The notes: generated by a model not told the origin, from the letters alone. 64,000 bases of DNA from Sphingomonadales bacterium (GCA_016714795.1 JADKCA010000005.1:186001-250000), one strand, 5' to 3'; counted from the stretch's first letter, positions 1 to 9,322 are shown. Numbers and translations are program-made.

Positions 1-1
1 C

Positions 2-835
2 CTTGTTCAGCTGGTGCGGACGGTGTTTGCCTATGTGCTTGCCCCGCTGGCTTCTGCAGCGGCGACGGGCGGCAAGGATCAGGTTGCATCCATTTATGGC
101 TTTTCCACCCGCCTGTCTTTTGCGCTGGCGGTTCCGATGGGGGCGGTCCTCGCAGCGTCCGGCCCTGCGGCCTTGCCGCTGTTCGGCCCCGGTGCAGAGG
201 CGGCGCTGACCTGCATGATCATCCTTGTTCTGGCGCGGGTGACGGAAGCGGTGGTGGGGGCTGCCACGCCGATCCAGCAGGTAACGTCTGGCCATCTGGA
301 TCAGCAGCTTGGCAGCTTTGCCGGGCTGGCTGTCGCAGCGCTCATCACATGGGCGCTGCTTCCGCAAGGCGGGCTGGATGCCATGTCGCTGGCGGTGGGC
401 GTGGGTCTGGTGATTGCGGCGGTGCTGCCGCTGTTCCAGTTGCACGTCATCGACAAGCTGCACCCTTTTTCAAAGCCGTTCGGATCGGTGGCGATGCGGA
501 CCATATTTGTCTCGCTCATCGGCATGGCTTTGGCTTTGCTGGTTCAGGCGCTGCCGCCGCTGGTGCAGCGGGTCGGGTTCGTGCTGCTGGTTATCGCCCT
601 GTATCGTGTTTCATGGAAACTGGCGGCGGGGCTTGCGATTGCAGGCATCGCGGAAGCCGTTACGGCGCGCTTCTTTTATGAAGGATCAAAGCAGATCCTG
701 CCCTATCTGCTGGAACTTTCGCTGCTCATCCCGATTCTGGTGGGCACGCTCTGGGCGTCATTGCGCTTCGGCCTGCCCGAACAGGACCGGCAGGCGCTGG
801 GCACCAAGACGATGAAGAAATTCCATCTCGGCTGA
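2..835 (+). CDS. Polysaccharide/oligosaccharide flippase-like membrane protein (5' end missing)
   Basis: The reading frame is already open at the window edge, so this is the C-terminal part, about 277 residues. It consists almost entirely of hydrophobic helices (about seven segments), with short polar loops and a basic tail ending in KTMKKFHLG. The pattern fits the C-terminal half of a MATE/Wzx-like polysaccharide or lipopolysaccharide exporter in the inner membrane. The assignment rests on topology and general character, not on a diagnostic motif, so another polytopic transporter is possible. It ends 24 bases before the convergent GntR-type gene. Confidence 0.55.
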   Translation, partial: LVQLVRTVFAYVLAPLASAAATGGKDQVASIYGFSTRLSFALAVPMGAVLAASGPAALPLFGPGAEAALTCMIILVLARVTEAVVGAATPIQQVTSGHLDQQLGSFAGLAVAALITWALLPQGGLDAMSLAVGVGLVIAAVLPLFQLHVIDKLHPFSKPFGSVAMRTIFVSLIGMALALLVQALPPLVQRVGFVLLVIALYRVSWKLAAGLAIAGIAEAVTARFFYEGSKQILPYLLELSLLIPILVGTLWASLRFGLPEQDRQALGTKTMKKFHLG

Positions 836-846
836 ACGCTCAGCGG

Positions 847-859
847 ACTGTATACAAAT
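847..859. promoter_or_regulatory. Second TGTATACA palindrome, possible GntR operator
   Basis: An 8-base perfect palindrome TGTATACA sits just past the end of the GntR/FCD gene. The same core occurs in the longer palindrome in front of the divergent receptor gene. It fits the FadR-subfamily operator pattern TNGTN(0-3)ACNA loosely. A site at the 3' end of a regulator is unusual, so it could be coincidental. Confidence 0.3.
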
Positions 860-1520
860 TCAGATGGTGGATCCGACCTGCCGCAGACAGGCATCCAGAT
901 AGACATGGAAGGCGCGGCGGATATGGCCTGCCATGATCGACGCCGCCCACGCGCCGTCCTTCCGGTGGAAAGGCCTCCAGCAATTCCTCATGTTCCCGGT
1001 AAGAGCGCCGGAGATGATCCCGGTCATAATTTTGTGCGGTGCGCCAGATGATCGGCTGCTCCACCAGCCGTGACAGCAGCGAGGCGAGGCGCGGGGACCG
1101 GGCGGCGTCGAGCACGGCCTCATGAAAGGCCCGGTTATGCTCCAGAAATCGCGCAATGTCTGGGCATTCCACATGCACGGCTTCGCCCATGGCAGCATTA
1201 TGGGCGGCCAGTCTGACCAGACCGTCTGCGTCGATACGCTCAGCCGCGCGGCGGGCGGCCTGCGATTCCAGCATGGCCCGCAGATCGAACGCGTCCTCAA
1301 TGTCATCGCGCGACCATTCGGAAACAAACACGCGCTGCGAAGTATTGCGCCGGATCAGGAGGTCAGCCTCCAGACGGCGCAGGGCATCGCGAACCGGCGT
1401 GCGTGATACCGCACAGCGCCGGGCCAGCGCCTCTTCGCTGATCTGCGCGCCCGGCATGATGTCTCCGGACAGGATCATGGTCCGGATTGCGGCATAGGCG
1501 CGATCAGAGGCCTTTGTCAT
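860..1520 (-). pseudogene. GntR family (FadR/FCD subfamily) transcriptional regulator, frameshifted near its C-terminus
   Basis: A DNA-binding regulator with an N-terminal winged helix (ISEEALARRCAVSRTPVRDA is the recognition-helix region, about residues 30-50) and an all-helical FCD effector domain. The start at 1520 is chosen because it gives GGGAG eight to nine bases upstream and starts at MTKASDRAY; longer versions would read through the receptor promoter. The frame breaks at the AAA run 969-971. Upstream codons read EELLEAF, then the remaining FCD end (HRKDGAWAASIMAGHIRRAF and on to a stop at 860-862) is in a neighbouring frame, which one fewer A would restore. As read, translation runs to 840 with an unrelated tail. 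It is either a recent mutation or a base-calling error. Divergent from the TonB receptor, which is its likely target. Confidence 0.8.
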
Positions 1521-1551
1521 CGCTTCTCCCAACCGGGTTGACCATTGCCAT

Positions 1552-1561
1552 TTGTATACAA
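1552..1561. promoter_or_regulatory. TTGTATACAA palindromic operator between GntR gene and TonB receptor
   Basis: This perfect 10-base palindrome lies in the 115-base divergent intergenic region, 75 bases before the receptor start and about 30 before the regulator start. It matches the operator form of FadR-subfamily GntR proteins (T-N-GT-N(0-3)-AC-N-A). Its position would let the regulator control both itself and the receptor. No binding data are available; this is inference from symmetry and position. Confidence 0.55.
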
Positions 1562-1635
1562 TAGACTCGGCCTTCAGCAAGTGCGTTGCAGAGCACCAGT
1601 TTGACCGCACCACAAACAAAATCAGGGAGCCTCAC

Positions 1636-4146
1636 ATGCGAACTTCAGTCCTTCTCCGCTCGGTGTCGATCATCGGCCTTGCCATCTCGTCCGTCCCCGC
1701 CATGGCGCAGGATGCGGGGGCAGAAGGCAGCGAAGATCTGGAAGACATCATCGTCACGGCGCGCCGGGTAAATGAGCGCCTGCAAGACGTGCCGGCATCG
1801 GTCACGGTGCTCTCTGCGGCCGCTCTTGCCAGCACTGGCGCGGACAAGGCACAGGATTTCGCGCAGCTGACCCCAGGCGTGACCATCGTGACGGGCACGG
1901 CGGAAGCCGGGGATACCCAGATCAACATTCGCGGCATCAATGGCGCGCGCGATGCGGAAAGCTCGGTCGCGCTGGTGGTGGATGGTATTCTCAAGACCAA
2001 CACCGCGCAGCTCAATCAGGTGCAGGGCACGCTGCGTCAGGTGGAAATCCTGAAAGGCCCGCAAGGCGCGCTTTATGGGCGCAACGCGGCAGCGGGTGCG
2101 ATCGTGATCCAGACGCTGAAGCCGGGAGACAGCTTTGCTGGCGGCGCGCAACTCTCCTACGCCAATGAAAAGAGCATCGATGCGACGGCCTATCTCTCCG
2201 GCCCCATCGGCGAAGGCGCGGGCTTTGTGCTCTCTGGCAATTATTCAACCACCGACGGCTTCTACCGCAACCTGCTGCTCAACAATTCGAAGACGGTGGA
2301 TGACAAGGAAAGCTGGGGCGTGGACGGACGGCTGATGTTCGGCATGAACGGCGCAACCCAACTCGACATCAAGGCCCGTTATGCGGAATTCCACGGTGCC
2401 TCGCTCCCGTTCAACGCCACGTTCCATCTGCCCAATTTCGCGGCGGTGAACCCGGCCTTCTATGAAGACGTGAACGATCACCAGTTCCGCTTCTACAACA
2501 ATATCCGCGCCACCAACGATCAGAAGAGCGCAGACATCTCGGTCAAGCTGGACCATGAATTTGACGCGATGAAGCTGACCAGCTGGGTGCTGTTTTCCAA
2601 TGTGAAGCAGAATCTGGTGGCAGACGGCACTTCGGCGGATTTTGCGCGCTATATCGCGGCCGCACAGCCTGGCGGGGCTGCAACCGTCAACTCATGTTTC
2701 AACAGCACGGCGGCGCTGACGGGCTTTGGAGTCAATCAGCCGGGCTTTATCGGAGCGATTCCCGTGCCGTTCATCTTCGCGCCCGCCACGGGCTCCACCT
2801 TCGGCCCTTACAGCCCGACCACATGTGACGGCATCCAGTATCAGGTGCGCAACCAGACGGATTTTTCTGCCGAAGTCCGCCTCGCCTCAACCGGAGACGG
2901 CCCGCTGGCTTGGCAGGTTGGTGCCTATTACCTCAAGATCGACCGGACGGTGGGCGTCAGTCTGGGCGGCGATACCGGCAATGGCGTGATCAAGCGGCTC
3001 TATAACGGCCCGAACACGGTGAACCCCACCTCGCTGCTGCTGGCGGATAATTTCAAGACCAATGTCTACGCAACCTTTGGCTCGTTCGAATATAAGCCGT
3101 CGGAGAAGTTCACGGCGGGTCTGGCCATGCGCTATGACATTGAAGACCGCAAATCCAACTCGCTGGTGCCCAATGTCACCGATCCGTTCACGGGCGGGCC
3201 GATCAATCCGGGCCTCGCCTTTGGCGCGTTCACGCCGCAGAGCAAATCCTTCAAGCAGGTCCAGCCCAAGCTGTCGCTGAGCTGGAAGCCGGTGCCGAAC
3301 CTCAACATTTATGGTAACTGGGGCATCGGCTTCAAATCAGGGGGCTTCAACAATCAGGGCTCGGCGGCGGTCGTGAACACCAACTTCAACGCCTTCATCA
3401 ATGCGGGCGTGACGGTGGCCGACCAGTATCGCAAGGAAAAGTCGAGCGCATTCGAAGCCGGCATCAAAGGCAGCGTGCTGAATGACCGGCTGACCTTCGA
3501 TCTGGCGGGCTATCACACCCGCATCAACGACATGCAGTTCTTCGAATTCTTCGTCGGCAGCTTCGGCCTGTTGCGCGTGGTTTCGAACATTGACAAGGTG
3601 GACGTGAACGGCGCGGAATTGAATCTGGCGGCCAAGGTGGTGGACGGGTTCAAGCTGTTCGGTTCAGTCAATGTGACTGACAGCAAGATCAAGAAGAACA
3701 GCTCTCGCCCTTACACGATCGGCAACAAATCCCCCTATACGGCGGATTACACCATCAATGTCGGCGGCGAAGTGAAGCTGCCGGTCAGCGATGCCCTGCG
3801 CATCACCGGGCGGGCGGATTATCGCGTGACCGGACCGACCTGGTTCCACTCGGTGCAGGATCAGGAGCGTCCGTCGCTCTTTTCGGGCCTGTTGCCGATT
3901 TCGGCGCTCGCGCTTCCCGCGGTGGTGGGCAATGCCCGTTATGACATCACGCGGCGCGATGCCTTTGGCGTGTTCAATGCCCGGCTCGGGATTGAATCGG
4001 ACAAATTCCACGTCGCGGTGTTTGCGGAGAATCTGTTCGACAAGAAATATATCGCGGAAGCGATTCCGGCGATCGAGTTTGGCGGGTCGTTCATTTCGCC
4101 GGGCGGACGCCGCCTGATCGGCGTGGAAGCCGGGATGAGCTTCTGA
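1636..4146 (+). CDS. TonB-dependent outer-membrane receptor
   Basis: An outer-membrane active-uptake channel of about 836 residues. It has a cleavable signal peptide ending in AMAQ, a TonB-box-like stretch (DIIVTARR), a plug domain with VQILKGPQGALYGRN-type signature (here VEILKGPQGALYGRNAAAGA), and a long beta-barrel ending in aromatic GMSF, the usual outer-membrane C-terminus. The start at 1636 has AGGGAG upstream and leaves a normal signal peptide; an upstream in-frame extension to 1552 would run through the operator palindrome. The VPASVTVLSA plug style is common in sphingomonad receptors for plant or aromatic compounds, but the ligand cannot be read from sequence. Control by the divergent GntR/FCD regulator suggests a carboxylate or sugar-acid ligand. 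Confidence 0.93.
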   Translation: MRTSVLLRSVSIIGLAISSVPAMAQDAGAEGSEDLEDIIVTARRVNERLQDVPASVTVLSAAALASTGADKAQDFAQLTPGVTIVTGTAEAGDTQINIRGINGARDAESSVALVVDGILKTNTAQLNQVQGTLRQVEILKGPQGALYGRNAAAGAIVIQTLKPGDSFAGGAQLSYANEKSIDATAYLSGPIGEGAGFVLSGNYSTTDGFYRNLLLNNSKTVDDKESWGVDGRLMFGMNGATQLDIKARYAEFHGASLPFNATFHLPNFAAVNPAFYEDVNDHQFRFYNNIRATNDQKSADISVKLDHEFDAMKLTSWVLFSNVKQNLVADGTSADFARYIAAAQPGGAATVNSCFNSTAALTGFGVNQPGFIGAIPVPFIFAPATGSTFGPYSPTTCDGIQYQVRNQTDFSAEVRLASTGDGPLAWQVGAYYLKIDRTVGVSLGGDTGNGVIKRLYNGPNTVNPTSLLLADNFKTNVYATFGSFEYKPSEKFTAGLAMRYDIEDRKSNSLVPNVTDPFTGGPINPGLAFGAFTPQSKSFKQVQPKLSLSWKPVPNLNIYGNWGIGFKSGGFNNQGSAAVVNTNFNAFINAGVTVADQYRKEKSSAFEAGIKGSVLNDRLTFDLAGYHTRINDMQFFEFFVGSFGLLRVVSNIDKVDVNGAELNLAAKVVDGFKLFGSVNVTDSKIKKNSSRPYTIGNKSPYTADYTINVGGEVKLPVSDALRITGRADYRVTGPTWFHSVQDQERPSLFSGLLPISALALPAVVGNARYDITRRDAFGVFNARLGIESDKFHVAVFAENLFDKKYIAEAIPAIEFGGSFISPGGRRLIGVEAGMSF

Positions 4147-4154
4147 TCAGGGAT

Positions 4155-4179
4155 CGGTCGGGGCATTGCGCCTCGACCG
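4155..4179. terminator. Stem-loop between TonB receptor and convergent CoA-binding gene
   Basis: A 10-base stem (CGGTCGGGGC pairing with GCCTCGACCG, one G-T pair) with a five-base loop follows the receptor stop codon and precedes the convergent gene's stop. There is only a short T run, so it may act as a modest bidirectional terminator. Confidence 0.5.
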
Positions 4180-4182
4180 GTT

Positions 4183-4611
4183 TCACTGCGGTGTTGCAAC
4201 GCCCAGACGCGGGATTTCCACCTTGGGGCAATGGTCCATCACCACGGCCAGCCCTGCCGCTTCCGCACGCTCTGCGGCGGACTGGTTGATGACGCCCAAT
4301 TGCATCCACACGGCTTTGGCGCCAGCGGCGATGGCTTCGTCCACCGTCTCCCCGGCGGCTTCCGAGTTCCGGAAGATTTCCACCATGTCGATGGGTTCGG
4401 CGATGGCGGCGAGCGACGCGGCGACCGGCTGACCCAGGATTTCCTGACCCGCCAGACCTGGATTGACCGGGATGACGCGATAGCCGCGCGCAAGCAGAAA
4501 ACCCATCACCCGGTTCGAATCGCGCTCTGGCTTGGCAGAGGCGCCCACCAGTGCAATCGTGCGGACCCGTTCAAGCAGCGCCTTGATGGCGGCATCGTCG
4601 GTCAGTGGCAT
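4183..4611 (-). CDS. CoA-binding domain protein (YccU-like)
   Basis: A 142-residue single-domain Rossmann-like protein of the CoA-binding family. The N-terminal nucleotide-binding turn reads TIALVGASAKPERDSN and is followed by VMGFLLARGYRVIPVNP, both typical of the YccU/succinyl-CoA-ligase-like CoA-binding fold. A second conserved block is AIAAGAKAVWMQLGV with MDHCPKVE near the end. The biological role of the family is unknown. It lies 2 bases downstream of the mrp gene, so the two are co-transcribed. Confidence 0.85.
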   Translation of the reverse strand: MPLTDDAAIKALLERVRTIALVGASAKPERDSNRVMGFLLARGYRVIPVNPGLAGQEILGQPVAASLAAIAEPIDMVEIFRNSEAAGETVDEAIAAGAKAVWMQLGVINQSAAERAEAAGLAVVMDHCPKVEIPRLGVATPQ

Positions 4612-4613
4612 GG

Positions 4614-5612
4614 CTATCCCTTCTGCTGTTTGATCCAGTCCGTCAGGCTGGCGGCAATGGCTGCAAAACTGTTGGAGATCATGCCTTCGCCGGTTGCAGG
4701 TGGCGCGCCTGCGTCTGATGCAATGCGGATGTCGATATGGAGCGGGATGCGGCCAAGGAAAGGCAGGCCAAGCTGTGCCGCCGCTTTCTCCGCCCCGCCG
4801 GTGCCGAACGGATCAGACACTTCGCCGCAATGCGGGCAGAGATAACCCGCCATATTTTCGACCAGCCCGACGATCGGCACATCCGCCTGCCGGAACAGAT
4901 CAATCGCGCGGGTTGCGTCGATCAGCGCGAGATCCTGGGGCGTGGAGACGATCACGGCACCGGCGGGCTTGTGCTTTTGGATCATCGAAAGCTGAATGTC
5001 TCCCGTGCCCGGCGGCAGATCGACGATCAGCACGTCGCAGCCGCTCCAGTCCGCATCGAGCAATTGGGAGAGCGCATTGCCTGCCATCGGCCCGCGCCAC
5101 GCCACGGCCTGCCCCGGCTTCACCAATTGGCCGAGTGACAGCATCGGAACGCCATGCGGGCTCATCACCGGGATCAGCTTCTGGCCTTCGGCTTCGGGGC
5201 GTTGGCCTTCGGTGGCCATCAGACGCGGCTGGCTGGGACCGTATATGTCCGCATCGATCAGGCCCACTTTCACGCCCGCGCGGTGCAGTGCCACGGCAAG
5301 ATTGGCGGACAGTGTCGATTTGCCCACGCCGCCCTTGCCGCTGCCCACTGCAATGATGGTCCGCCCCACCTTTTCAGCGGTGAGCGCAACGCGCACTTCG
5401 GTCACGCCCGGAATCGCAGACAAGGCCTGCTTCACCGCCGTGTCGAGCGCATCGCGTGCAGGGGCGGTGAGGCCGGTCACGTCGAGCATCAGCGACACCC
5501 GGCCATCGGCGATGCGCGGTGCACTTGCCCGTCCACCAGCGAGCAGGCCGGTGCCTTTTTCAGGGTCTGGAATGGCGTTGAGAGCGGCGGAAATGGCGGC
5601 GGGATCGATCAT
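4614..5612 (-). CDS. mrp: Mrp/ApbC/NBP35-type P-loop ATPase, iron-sulfur cluster carrier
   Basis: A cytoplasmic ATPase that binds and transfers Fe-S clusters to apo-proteins. The 332 residues start with a DUF59-like domain (about 1-85), then a deviant Walker A GSGKGGVGKST near residue 112, the switch region IDADIYGPSQPR, and VDLPPGTGD (Walker B). The CxxC pair that holds the bridging cluster is visible in MAGYLCPHCGE. All family landmarks are present, and the length is normal. It forms a two-gene unit with the CoA-binding protein. Confidence 0.93.
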   Translation of the reverse strand: MIDPAAISAALNAIPDPEKGTGLLAGGRASAPRIADGRVSLMLDVTGLTAPARDALDTAVKQALSAIPGVTEVRVALTAEKVGRTIIAVGSGKGGVGKSTLSANLAVALHRAGVKVGLIDADIYGPSQPRLMATEGQRPEAEGQKLIPVMSPHGVPMLSLGQLVKPGQAVAWRGPMAGNALSQLLDADWSGCDVLIVDLPPGTGDIQLSMIQKHKPAGAVIVSTPQDLALIDATRAIDLFRQADVPIVGLVENMAGYLCPHCGEVSDPFGTGGAEKAAAQLGLPFLGRIPLHIDIRIASDAGAPPATGEGMISNSFAAIAASLTDWIKQQKG

Positions 5613-5683
5613 GCCGATGCTTTAGCCATGATTTCGCGGGCTGCCACTGTTTTTCGGCGAAAGGCAGCCTATATATCCGGGCG

Positions 5684-6775
5684 ATGCAACAGATGTTCGA
5701 CAGATGGAAAGCGGGCCTGATCAACCGCAGCGAAGGCGGCGGGCCTTGGGGCAATGGCAATAAGGGCAGCGGCGGCTCGGGCGGTGGTTCCGGCGGCGGC
5801 GGCCCGCGCAACCCTTGGGAAATGCCGCCTGGCGGTCCGCGACCCAAGGGACCGCAGGGGCCGTCTGCGCTGGATGAAGTGCTGCGCCGCCTGCGCGACA
5901 TGTTCGGCGGCGGAGACGGACAGCAGGATCCTGGTCCCATCCTCAAGAAATCATTGCTGATCTTTGCGGTGCTGTGGGTGGTTTATACCAGCGTTCACCG
6001 CATTTCCCCGCAGGAAGAGGGCGTGGTGACGCGGCTGGGAGCTTATCAGGGCAAGCTTTCCCCCGGTGTCGGGCTGACGCTCCCCGCGCCGTTTGATCTG
6101 GTGGAAAAGGTGGACGTGCAGGCGATCAATACGATCAACATCCCCCGTGATTCCGGGGTGAATCTGGTGCTGACCGGAGACCAGAACATCATCGACCTGG
6201 CCTATTCGGTGCGTTGGGATGTGCGCGATTCGCAGGATTACAAATTCCAGCTGGCCCAACCTGATGAAACCATCCGCGAGGTCGCCGAAAGCGCGATGCG
6301 CGAAGTGGTGGGCACCGTGTCTCTCAACGATGCCGTGGGTGCCGGGCGTGGCCAGATCGAAACGCGCGTGACGCAGCGGATGCAGGTGCTGCTCAACGAA
6401 TATCGCGCCGGGGTGAACATTCAGGGTGTCGCCATCAAGCAGGCGGTCGCGCCCAAGGAAGTCAACGACGCGTTCAACGAGGTGACGGCGGCGCAGCAGG
6501 GCCGTCAGGCCGCGATCAACAATGCCAATGCCTATGCCCAGCAGATCATGTCTCGCGCGCAAGGTGAGGCAACCGCCTTCGACAAGGTGTATGAGCAATA
6601 TAGGCTGGCCCCGCAGGTGACGCGCCGCCGCATGTATTATGAAACGATGGAATCGATCCTGCCCAATCTCGACAAGACCGTGGTCGAACCCGGTGCGGTG
6701 GCCCCCTATCTGCCCATTGGCGGAAAGCGGATGCCTGCCGCTGAAGAGGTTGTGGTGGAAGGAACCCGCAAATGA
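5684..6775 (+). CDS. hflK: HflK, FtsH protease modulator subunit
   Basis: One of the two SPFH/prohibitin-family subunits that form a membrane cage around the FtsH AAA protease and modulate its action on membrane proteins. It has a Gly/Pro-rich cytoplasmic N-terminus (residues about 20-65), one transmembrane helix (about 87-105, SLLIFAVLWVVYTSVHRI), then the SPFH domain with EEGVVTRLGAY and the helical NNANAYAQQIMSRAQGEA region. At 363 residues it is normal for HflK. It overlaps hflC by the ATGA motif, so the two are translationally coupled. Confidence 0.94.
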   Translation: MQQMFDRWKAGLINRSEGGGPWGNGNKGSGGSGGGSGGGGPRNPWEMPPGGPRPKGPQGPSALDEVLRRLRDMFGGGDGQQDPGPILKKSLLIFAVLWVVYTSVHRISPQEEGVVTRLGAYQGKLSPGVGLTLPAPFDLVEKVDVQAINTINIPRDSGVNLVLTGDQNIIDLAYSVRWDVRDSQDYKFQLAQPDETIREVAESAMREVVGTVSLNDAVGAGRGQIETRVTQRMQVLLNEYRAGVNIQGVAIKQAVAPKEVNDAFNEVTAAQQGRQAAINNANAYAQQIMSRAQGEATAFDKVYEQYRLAPQVTRRRMYYETMESILPNLDKTVVEPGAVAPYLPIGGKRMPAAEEVVVEGTRK

Positions 6776-7647
6776 GCTACACCAACCCCTCGTTCATTGA
6801 CCGGCTGGCCCGCAATCCGCTGGCGCTGGCTGGCGTTCTGCTCGGGCTGCTGCTGCTGATTGGCAGCGTGTTCGTGGTCGTTCCCGAAACCAAGCAGGTC
6901 GTTGTGGTCCAGCTGTCCAAGCCCAACCGCATTCTCAACCGCTACAAGCCGGGAGAGGCGTTTGGCCATACGGGTGCGGGGCTGGCCATGCGGATTCCGT
7001 TTGTTGAGGATCTGGTCTGGATCGACAAGCGCATCCTCAACATCGACATGGACCCGCAACAGGTGCTGTCTACTGACCAATTGCGCCTGAACGTGGATGC
7101 CTATGCCCGGTTCCGGGTCTCTGACCCGCTGACCATGTATCGCACCGTTCGCACCGAAGAGCGTCTGGCCGATGCGCTCAAGCCGATTCTGGGTTCTGCA
7201 CTGCGCAACGAATTGGGCAAGCGTCCCTTTGCGGCGCTGCTCAGCCCTGAACGCGGTCAGGTGATGGATAATATCCAGGCCGGGCTGGAACGCGTCGCCA
7301 AACAATATGGTGCGGAAATCGTGGATGTCCGCATCAAGCGCGCCGATCTGCCCGACGGCACACCGCTGGAAAGCGCCTATGAAAGGATGCGCACGGCGCG
7401 CCAGCAGGAAGCGCGCGCCATCGAGGCTGATGGTATGCGGCAGGCGCAGGTCATCCGGGCGGAGGCAGACGCAAAGGCTTCGCAGATTTATGCCGCCAGC
7501 TTTGGCAAGGATGCGGACTTCTACAATTTCTACCGCGCCATGCAGTCCTATCGCGTGACATTCGGGGCGTCTGCCAAGGGCGAGACCAACCTCATCCTGT
7601 CTCCGGGCAATGACTATCTTGGCCAGTTCCACAGCGGAAAGCAGTGA
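6772..7647 (+). CDS. hflC: HflC, FtsH protease modulator subunit
   Basis: Partner of HflK in the membrane-bound SPFH complex. The N-terminal transmembrane helix (about residues 15-38) is followed by the SPFH domain (VPETKQVVVVQLSKPNR), the YARFRVSDPL strand and a charged helix (MRTARQQEARAIEADGMRQA) typical of prohibitin-like proteins. It overlaps hflK by 4 bases; the serine protease gene follows 87 bases downstream, giving an envelope quality-control cluster. Confidence 0.94.
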   Translation: MSYTNPSFIDRLARNPLALAGVLLGLLLLIGSVFVVVPETKQVVVVQLSKPNRILNRYKPGEAFGHTGAGLAMRIPFVEDLVWIDKRILNIDMDPQQVLSTDQLRLNVDAYARFRVSDPLTMYRTVRTEERLADALKPILGSALRNELGKRPFAALLSPERGQVMDNIQAGLERVAKQYGAEIVDVRIKRADLPDGTPLESAYERMRTARQQEARAIEADGMRQAQVIRAEADAKASQIYAASFGKDADFYNFYRAMQSYRVTFGASAKGETNLILSPGNDYLGQFHSGKQ

Positions 7648-7734
7648 TACGGGGCGGGTCGTTCAATTCCCGTTCATCAGGATTTTGCAGATTTCGCTTG
7701 AATCGGCGTAACTTGGGTTGCGCCGCCTGACACT

Positions 7735-9255
7735 ATGAAAGGGTTATCCATCGTGCGTCATGCCTATGCCATCACTGCGGCTCTCCTCCTTGGCGGAACC
7801 GCCGCAACGGTCGCCCTGCAAGGCCCCGGCATTGCCCAGGACAGCGGACCGGTCACGCTGGCAGAGCCCGCAGGCCCGCCCCGCGCGGGTGCGCCTGTCA
7901 GCTTTGCAGACCTTGCCGCCAAGCTTCAGCCTGCCGTCGTCAACATCGCAACGCGGCAAAAGGTGGAAGTCGGCAATCTCGTCAACCCATTCTCCGGCAC
8001 GTCGCAGCCCATTGTGGAAGATCAGCAGGGCGGCGGCTCTGGCTTCATCATTTCGGCAGACGGGCTGATCGTCACCAACAACCATGTCATCACCGGCGGC
8101 CCCAATGGCGAGCAGGTGGACATTGTGATGGTGAAGCTCACCGACCGCACCGAATATAAGGCCCGCATCGTGGGCCGCGATGTGGCGTCCGATCTGGCGG
8201 TGCTCAAGATCGAGGCCAAGAGCCCTCTGCCCTATGTTGAATTTGGCGATTCGTCGAAGACGCGCGTGGGGGACTGGGTGGTGGCCATCGGCAATCCGTT
8301 CGGGCTGGGCAGCACGGTGACGGCGGGCATTGTTTCCGCCATGCAGCGCAACACTGGACAAGGCGGAGCCTATGACCGCTTCATCCAGACCGATACTGCC
8401 ATCAACCGCGGCAATTCCGGCGGCCCGTTATTTGATCTGAATGGCCGCGTGATCGGTATCAACAACCGCCTCATCTCTCCCGTCGGTGCCAATATCGGTA
8501 TCAACTTTGCCATTCCGGCGGATGCGGCCATTCCGGTTGTCAACGCGTTGAAGGGCGGCGGCGCGCCCAAGCGTGGTTATCTGGGCATCGCCATTGAAGC
8601 GGTTGATGAAGATCTGGCGGCGGCACTGGGCCTGCCCAAGGACAAGGGCGAGTTCGTCCAGTCTGTCACCGCAGACGGTGGTGCCGCCAAGGCGGGGATC
8701 AAGGCGGGAGACGTCATCCTGAAGGTCAATGGACGGGATGTGACGCCCGATCAGACGCTGTCATACATCGTTGCCAATATCGCGCCCGGCACGCGCATTC
8801 CGCTTGACCTGATCCGCGGCGGCAAGGCGATGACGATCAATGCCATGGTGGGCACGCGTCCGCCCGAGGATCAGCTTGTCAAAGCCCGCTTTGATCCGGA
8901 AGAGCAGAAGGGCGCCGCGAAGGCGGCACCGAAATCCGATTCCGCGCAATCGCTCCAGAAGGATCTGGGCCTTGCCGTCAGTGCGCTGACACCGGATATT
9001 GCCGAAGCCATCGGGATTGATCCCAAGACCAAGGGGCTGGTGGTGGAAGGCGTTGTGCAGGGCTCCAGCGCCGCACAGCGCAATTTGCGCCGGGGTGATG
9101 TGATCATGTCCGCAGACGGCCAGCCCATCCTCAAGCCCGAAGATCTGGCGGCGCAGGTTGCCGCTGTGAAGAAGAAGGGCCTTGAGGCCATTCTTGTTGA
9201 AGTGCGTCGTCGCGGCATTCCTTCGGCCTTCGTGCCACTGCGTTTCGCGAACTGA
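7735..9255 (+). CDS. Do-family (DegP/DegQ/HtrA) periplasmic serine protease
   Basis: A periplasmic protease and chaperone that degrades misfolded envelope proteins. It has a signal peptide (about 1-35), a trypsin-like domain with the full catalytic triad His117 (TNNHVI), Asp153 (ASDLAVLKI) and Ser228 (RGNSGGPLF), and two PDZ domains (about 290-370 and 410-500), including GYLGI and GDVI motifs. The length of 506 is normal for the family. It follows hflKC in the same direction. The choice between DegP, DegQ or MucD naming cannot be made from sequence alone. Confidence 0.93.
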   Translation: MKGLSIVRHAYAITAALLLGGTAATVALQGPGIAQDSGPVTLAEPAGPPRAGAPVSFADLAAKLQPAVVNIATRQKVEVGNLVNPFSGTSQPIVEDQQGGGSGFIISADGLIVTNNHVITGGPNGEQVDIVMVKLTDRTEYKARIVGRDVASDLAVLKIEAKSPLPYVEFGDSSKTRVGDWVVAIGNPFGLGSTVTAGIVSAMQRNTGQGGAYDRFIQTDTAINRGNSGGPLFDLNGRVIGINNRLISPVGANIGINFAIPADAAIPVVNALKGGGAPKRGYLGIAIEAVDEDLAAALGLPKDKGEFVQSVTADGGAAKAGIKAGDVILKVNGRDVTPDQTLSYIVANIAPGTRIPLDLIRGGKAMTINAMVGTRPPEDQLVKARFDPEEQKGAAKAAPKSDSAQSLQKDLGLAVSALTPDIAEAIGIDPKTKGLVVEGVVQGSSAAQRNLRRGDVIMSADGQPILKPEDLAAQVAAVKKKGLEAILVEVRRRGIPSAFVPLRFAN

Positions 9256-9288
9256 TTACCTCAAACAGACTGTGGTGATTTTGCAACA

Positions 9289-9322
9289 GCCTGTCGCAGC
9301 AATGCGGCAGGCTTTGCATTTT
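9289..9322 (+). terminator. Rho-independent terminator after the Do protease gene
   Basis: A 10-base stem GCCTGTCGCA / TGCGGCAGGC (one G-T pair) with a GCAA tetraloop is followed by a T-rich tail. It lies 34 bases after the protease stop codon. Confidence 0.8.

Noticed and set aside
5750..5830. Gly-rich low-complexity stretch as an assembly artefact in hflK
   Set aside because: Gly/Pro-rich N-termini are normal for HflK proteins.
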